Assembly (NCBI GenBank): GCA_028455995.1
Contig: JABELC010000007.1
Coordinates: 1,302,001 to 1,366,000 of the forward strand
Length of the DNA stretch: 64,000 nt
From: Scleromitrula shiraiana
Taxonomy: Eukaryota; Ascomycota; Leotiomycetes; Helotiales; Sclerotiniaceae
Direction of reading: 5' to 3'
Shown: positions 60,918 through 64,000 of the stretch, piece by piece
How positions within the stretch are numbered: the stretch's first letter is position 1
Layout of the letters: every line of letters begins with the position of its first letter
Made by a program: the position numbers and the translations under genes
Notes under the pieces: generated by a model
The model's input: the letters and a program-made list of their open reading frames with translations, nothing else
Told to the model about the DNA's origin: nothing
The model's database searches: none

Positions 60918-61758
60918 CTAATCCCCCCTCTCCCACATCTCAAAAACATACTCCGTCCCCCCCTCGCTCTGCACCCCCTCGGGAACCACCTCCCCAACCC
61001 ACTGATCCAACTCCCCCTTCCCCCTCCTCACCCACCCCCCCTCCGCCTTCCCATCCTCCCTCAACATCACCGGAAAAAACGTATCACACTCAAAATCCCC
61101 CAATATCCTCGTCAGCAGTATCCTCCTCGCTTCTTTCATCTCTATCGCTAATTTATATATTTGTGCTCCTCCTATTATGAATGTTTTGTCGCATGGGCTT
61201 TCTGTATTTTGATCTTGATTTTGGTTTTCGTTTTGGGTTTGGTTGTGATCGACAAGCGCAATCGCATCCTCAATACTATGCACCGCGTACGAACGCGCGG
61301 GCAGAGCACTTAATTCGGATCTCGTAACGACGATATTGGTGCGATCTTTCAGGGGCTGGAAGCGCGGGGGAATGCTATCCCATGTTTTCCGTCCCATTAT
61401 TACAGTGTTGCTTTTCTACTTACATTCCATGGTTAGCACGCATATACATACACACCACGCCGGTGACCGGCTTCCTTGTTTCCACACAACACGGAGAGAC
61501 TTCCTGTACGGTATGGAAAGAGAGAAAGAGAAAGAGAAAGAGAAACATAAAGTAATAGATAAAGAAAACAAAAATACATACCCCCTCAACAGCCCTCTTG
61601 GTAACCCTAGCAAAATAAGCCATTTCCTTCCTCAGACCCGTCCAGGGCAAAGTGCCCGCTTTGCCAATGCCCATTTTATTGGTTGCGGCTACTATGAGGG
61701 TGAGTTCTCGCGGTAGCATTGTGGTGGCTGGTTGGGTGGAGGGAGGGGTGGTGCTCAT
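60918..61758 (-). CDS. DFR1: Dihydrofolate reductase
   Basis: Spliced from 61758..61582 and 61415..60918 (166-base intron, donor GTATGT, acceptor AAGTAG, phase 0), giving 224 residues. An internal Met at 61719 (MLPRELTLIVAATNKMGIG) is an alternative start. DHFR landmarks are in order: LTLIVAATNKMGIGKAGTLPW, the active-site acidic residue in LRKEMAYFARVT, MGRKTWDSIPPRFQPLKDR (NADPH and folate site) and KTFIIGGAQIY (cofactor loop). A Gln/Asn-rich insert (QNENQNQDQN) sits before it, as in other long fungal enzymes. It reduces dihydrofolate to tetrahydrofolate with NADPH for thymidylate and purine synthesis. The intron carries a GAGAAA repeat (plus strand). Confidence 0.96.
61517..61545. repeat. 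GAGAAA microsatellite in the DHFR intron
   Basis: About five imperfect 6-base units lie within the 166-base intron. On the transcribed strand it is a pyrimidine-rich run. Confidence 0.85.
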
Positions 61759-62327
61759 GGTTTGGCGTGTATTGTATTGGGGAGTTTGGGGATTCAGAAG
61801 GTGAGTGGGCGGAATAGGAGAAGAGAGGGAGGTGGGGTGGCGTGAGGTGAGGTGAGGTGAGTTGTGGTTTGCTGTGGAAATTGAGGTTTTTGGAGGGGTA
61901 AATTTGTCGACGCGTTGCACGGCGCGGCGCGTTCAGCTGCTGGGGATTCACGCACGGGCCTTCAATGAGGGGTATGAGGGAGAGGAGGGGTCACTGGGAG
62001 AATGCTACAAATAAATGCTTCTCCAACGGCAATTCTCTGGTGGAGGATCTATCTAAATATATTTTCATGATATGAAACCATTATGTACTATGAAACTTAT
62101 TCAATGATCGTAAGTATGATGATTACTTTCCCAAAACGCCTGAATCTTTTCAATCATTAATCATCAATCAACCTGACTACATCTACAAATCCCGAACCCA
62201 AATGCGCCAGCGACCTAATATGGTCAACATATCCATTTAAACCAAATATATCTATCCTTCCATACATACATTATGAATCTTCCAACCCATAACTCCATAA
62301 CCCAAACCCAAAACATCTCATCTCATC
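61759..62327. other. DHFR promoter and BTB-gene 3' flank
   Basis: 569 bases. A GTGAGGTGAGG repeat lies at about 61842-61860, close to the DHFR start. No gene. Confidence 0.55.
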
Positions 62328-63602
62328 TCATCTCAAACGTAAAGTCTTCGGATCCCCACAACTTCTACAACCAAGCTGCACAACATATTCCTCCCCATCA
62401 TCTCTGGGTCCACAATCCGCACACAAAACCTTCTCCACAACCCTAACCTCCGAATCTCGACTCTCAACCAACAATATCATAACATCTGTCCAGAACTCCT
62501 CATTCTGACAAAACACTTCATGCAACATCTTCTTGACACTATTCTCCGACAAGATATTTTTGATTTCCTGCACCGCAGCTTCAACCAACGCATCACGCAA
62601 GCCGGGATTTGACGTGGTGGTTTTGGAGTAGATGCGAGAGATGGAGTTGAAATAGACCGGGAGTGAAGTAATCTGAGTATTGAGGGTATGACGAAAGGAT
62701 TCCGCAGATAAGGATTCAAGAGCTGGGATTTTCAGTTGCATGCTGAGGTAGAAGATGCTCTCGTGGAGGGGTAGAGAGAATGCCGGCGCAAATTGATAGG
62801 TTGTATTCGGTGGGATCGTGTAGGCTGAGGTATAGAGGTATTCCATGAGTGCCGTGACAGCATCATGATCAAACTCATCGAGACGAAGTATATCTGTCTG
62901 TTAGTTGTCAGTAGGATATAATATGCCAAGTGCATGTTTATCTAGATAACAAGAAATAAGGTAAACGCACCAAAGTATTTGGACTTGCTTGGATCATGGA
63001 CTCCAACACGGACGATTGAGAGCAAACAACCACTTTATGGGCATTCCATCGACGCGAGCCATGAAAGATAGTCAGATCTGAAAATTTGCCCGAGAGAAGC
63101 GATCTAAGATTTATCATCACCATCAGTTCTTCCATCACGTACGCGCCACGCATTCACAACTGCACAAACAAAAGAAAAAGAGCAAGGAGGTAAAAACATA
63201 CGATCTCAACGCCTCAAGAGGCCCCTCCAAACCCGGTACCTCTCTACCATCCTCCTCACTCGTACTCCCATCACTTCCACTCCCACTCCCACTCGCACTC
63301 CTGCTATACTCAGCCTTACTCCCATCCCTAAGTGTGTCACGCAACGTCTCCGAAGACATGCCCAGATCTTCCTGTTCAATCTTCGCCTTTCCTCTAATAA
63401 TCTTAGAATCCTTCTCGAATTGAATCTCGTTCATTAATTGCTGTTCCAAAGCGACGGTATCTATCAAATTCACAGACGGCTCTTGGGGTTTTCGCGAGCT
63501 CGAAATAGTTGATGGTGCTGTGTCGGGGCGTTTGGGTGGTTGGTATGGTTGGTGTGGGGATGAGGGGATAAGGAGATTTAGTTTGACGCGTTGGGGTGAC
63601 AT
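62328..63602 (-). CDS. BTB/POZ-domain protein
   Basis: Spliced from 63602..63202, 63103..62971 and 62897..62328 (introns of 98 and 73 bases, donors GTATGT and GTGCGT, acceptors CTTAG and AACAG), giving 367 residues. A disordered, Ser/Glu-rich N-terminus (about 1-130) carries an SGSGSGS patch. The BTB domain spans exons 2-3: LLSGKFSDLTIFHGSRRWNAHKVVVCSQSSVLESMI, then LRLDEFDHDAVTALMEYLYTSAY. Helical sequence follows, and the C-terminus has two C-x2-C pairs (CADC and CRSC), a possible small zinc ribbon. BTB proteins mediate protein-protein contacts, often as cullin-3 adaptors; the partner here is unknown. The GTGCGT donor of intron 2 is unusual but gives the conserved BTB sequence. Confidence 0.9.
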
Positions 63603-64000
63603 AATTAGCTAAGTAGGTAATTTTGGATTCGTTGGCGAGATAAGGCGGAATAGGAAGGAAGGAAGGAAGGGAGGTTGGGGGTAGAGAGTGAATTAGAGGT
63701 GGAAAAGAAATGTTAAAAATTAAAGCTTGAGTGAAGTGAAATTATCTTGATGTTTGAGTTGATGCAATGAGAAGTGCGTGCCGCATTGCATGCATGCATG
63801 ATTCCAAAATTTATGGACATTATTAAAAATAAAGAAGAGAAATTATTGACCCCTTATTGAAAGTTTCGAAACACGCATTTAACGTTTGCATGTTCTTCCA
63901 TGTTCTTCCAGCACGATTTTAACAAGATATTGTCTCGAACGAAAAAATGGAAAAGCAAAAGAAATGATATGCTTTTTTCTTCTACACCAAGAGCAATGCC
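63603..64000. other. BTB gene promoter, window edge
   Basis: It contains a GGAAGGAAGG run at about 63652-63670 and a GCATGCATGCAT run near 63785-63800. No gene is visible before the window ends. Confidence 0.55.

Noticed and set aside
1..64000. tRNA genes, sought through B-box-like GGTTCGA(A/N)TCC words
   Set aside because: No convincing A-box and B-box pair with acceptor stem was found by eye. A tRNAscan run would settle this.

Overview
The window is nuclear DNA from a filamentous ascomycete. Most genes carry short introns of about 40 to 170 bases with GT(A/G)AGT- or GTATGT-type donors. Fungal-only families are present: Zn2Cys6 regulators, a SUR7/PalI membrane protein, a CBM1-tailed chitinase and a cerato/expansin-like double-psi barrel protein. 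AT-rich islands that look like RIP-mutated repeats also occur. The mix of families and base composition fits Leotiomycetes (Sclerotiniaceae-like), but that is inference and no marker gene here fixes the species. I saw no tRNA, rRNA, CRISPR or intact transposon.

Layout. 1-2580: low-complexity and AT-rich DNA. 2581-3719: SUR7-like gene. 3945-5738 (-): decaying CBM1 plus acetyl-esterase-like gene. 7362-8706 (-): GH18 chitinase with CBM1. 11451-13997 (-): short-chain dehydrogenase and a multi-pass membrane protein. About 14-21.3 kb is gene-poor and holds only a small secreted double-psi barrel protein. 21337-22172: C2H2 regulator with a reading-frame break. 23707-26954 (-): RING/Gly-Asn/RS protein, with an alpha/beta hydrolase divergent from it at 27571. 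29339-30448 (-): repeat protein of unknown function. 31927-34657: Zn2Cys6 regulator. 35052-36147 (-): arylamine N-acetyltransferase. 37150-38317: a second alpha/beta hydrolase. 39414-40418 (-): SET-domain protein.

41507-46374 holds a divergent pair of Zn2Cys6 regulators, of which the left one looks broken. 47397-48715 is a truncated oxalate-decarboxylase-type bicupin relic. 49205-49880 is a second AT island. 50042-52849 is another Zn2Cys6 regulator. 52850-56541 is gene-free but carries small inverted repeats. 56542-60102 holds three lineage-specific-looking genes. 60918-61758 (-) is dihydrofolate reductase, and 62328-63602 (-) is a BTB/POZ protein.

The genes do not form a recognisable biosynthetic cluster, and I did not find a convincing new multi-gene system. 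The most notable theme is gene decay. Three genes look broken (CE16-like esterase, AflR-like regulator, bicupin) and two more have single frame breaks (C2H2 factor, acidic protein). Several breaks lie at or near long G tracts, so some could be assembly errors. Exon coordinates below were derived by eye from splice sites and frame; all phases were checked to sum to whole codons.
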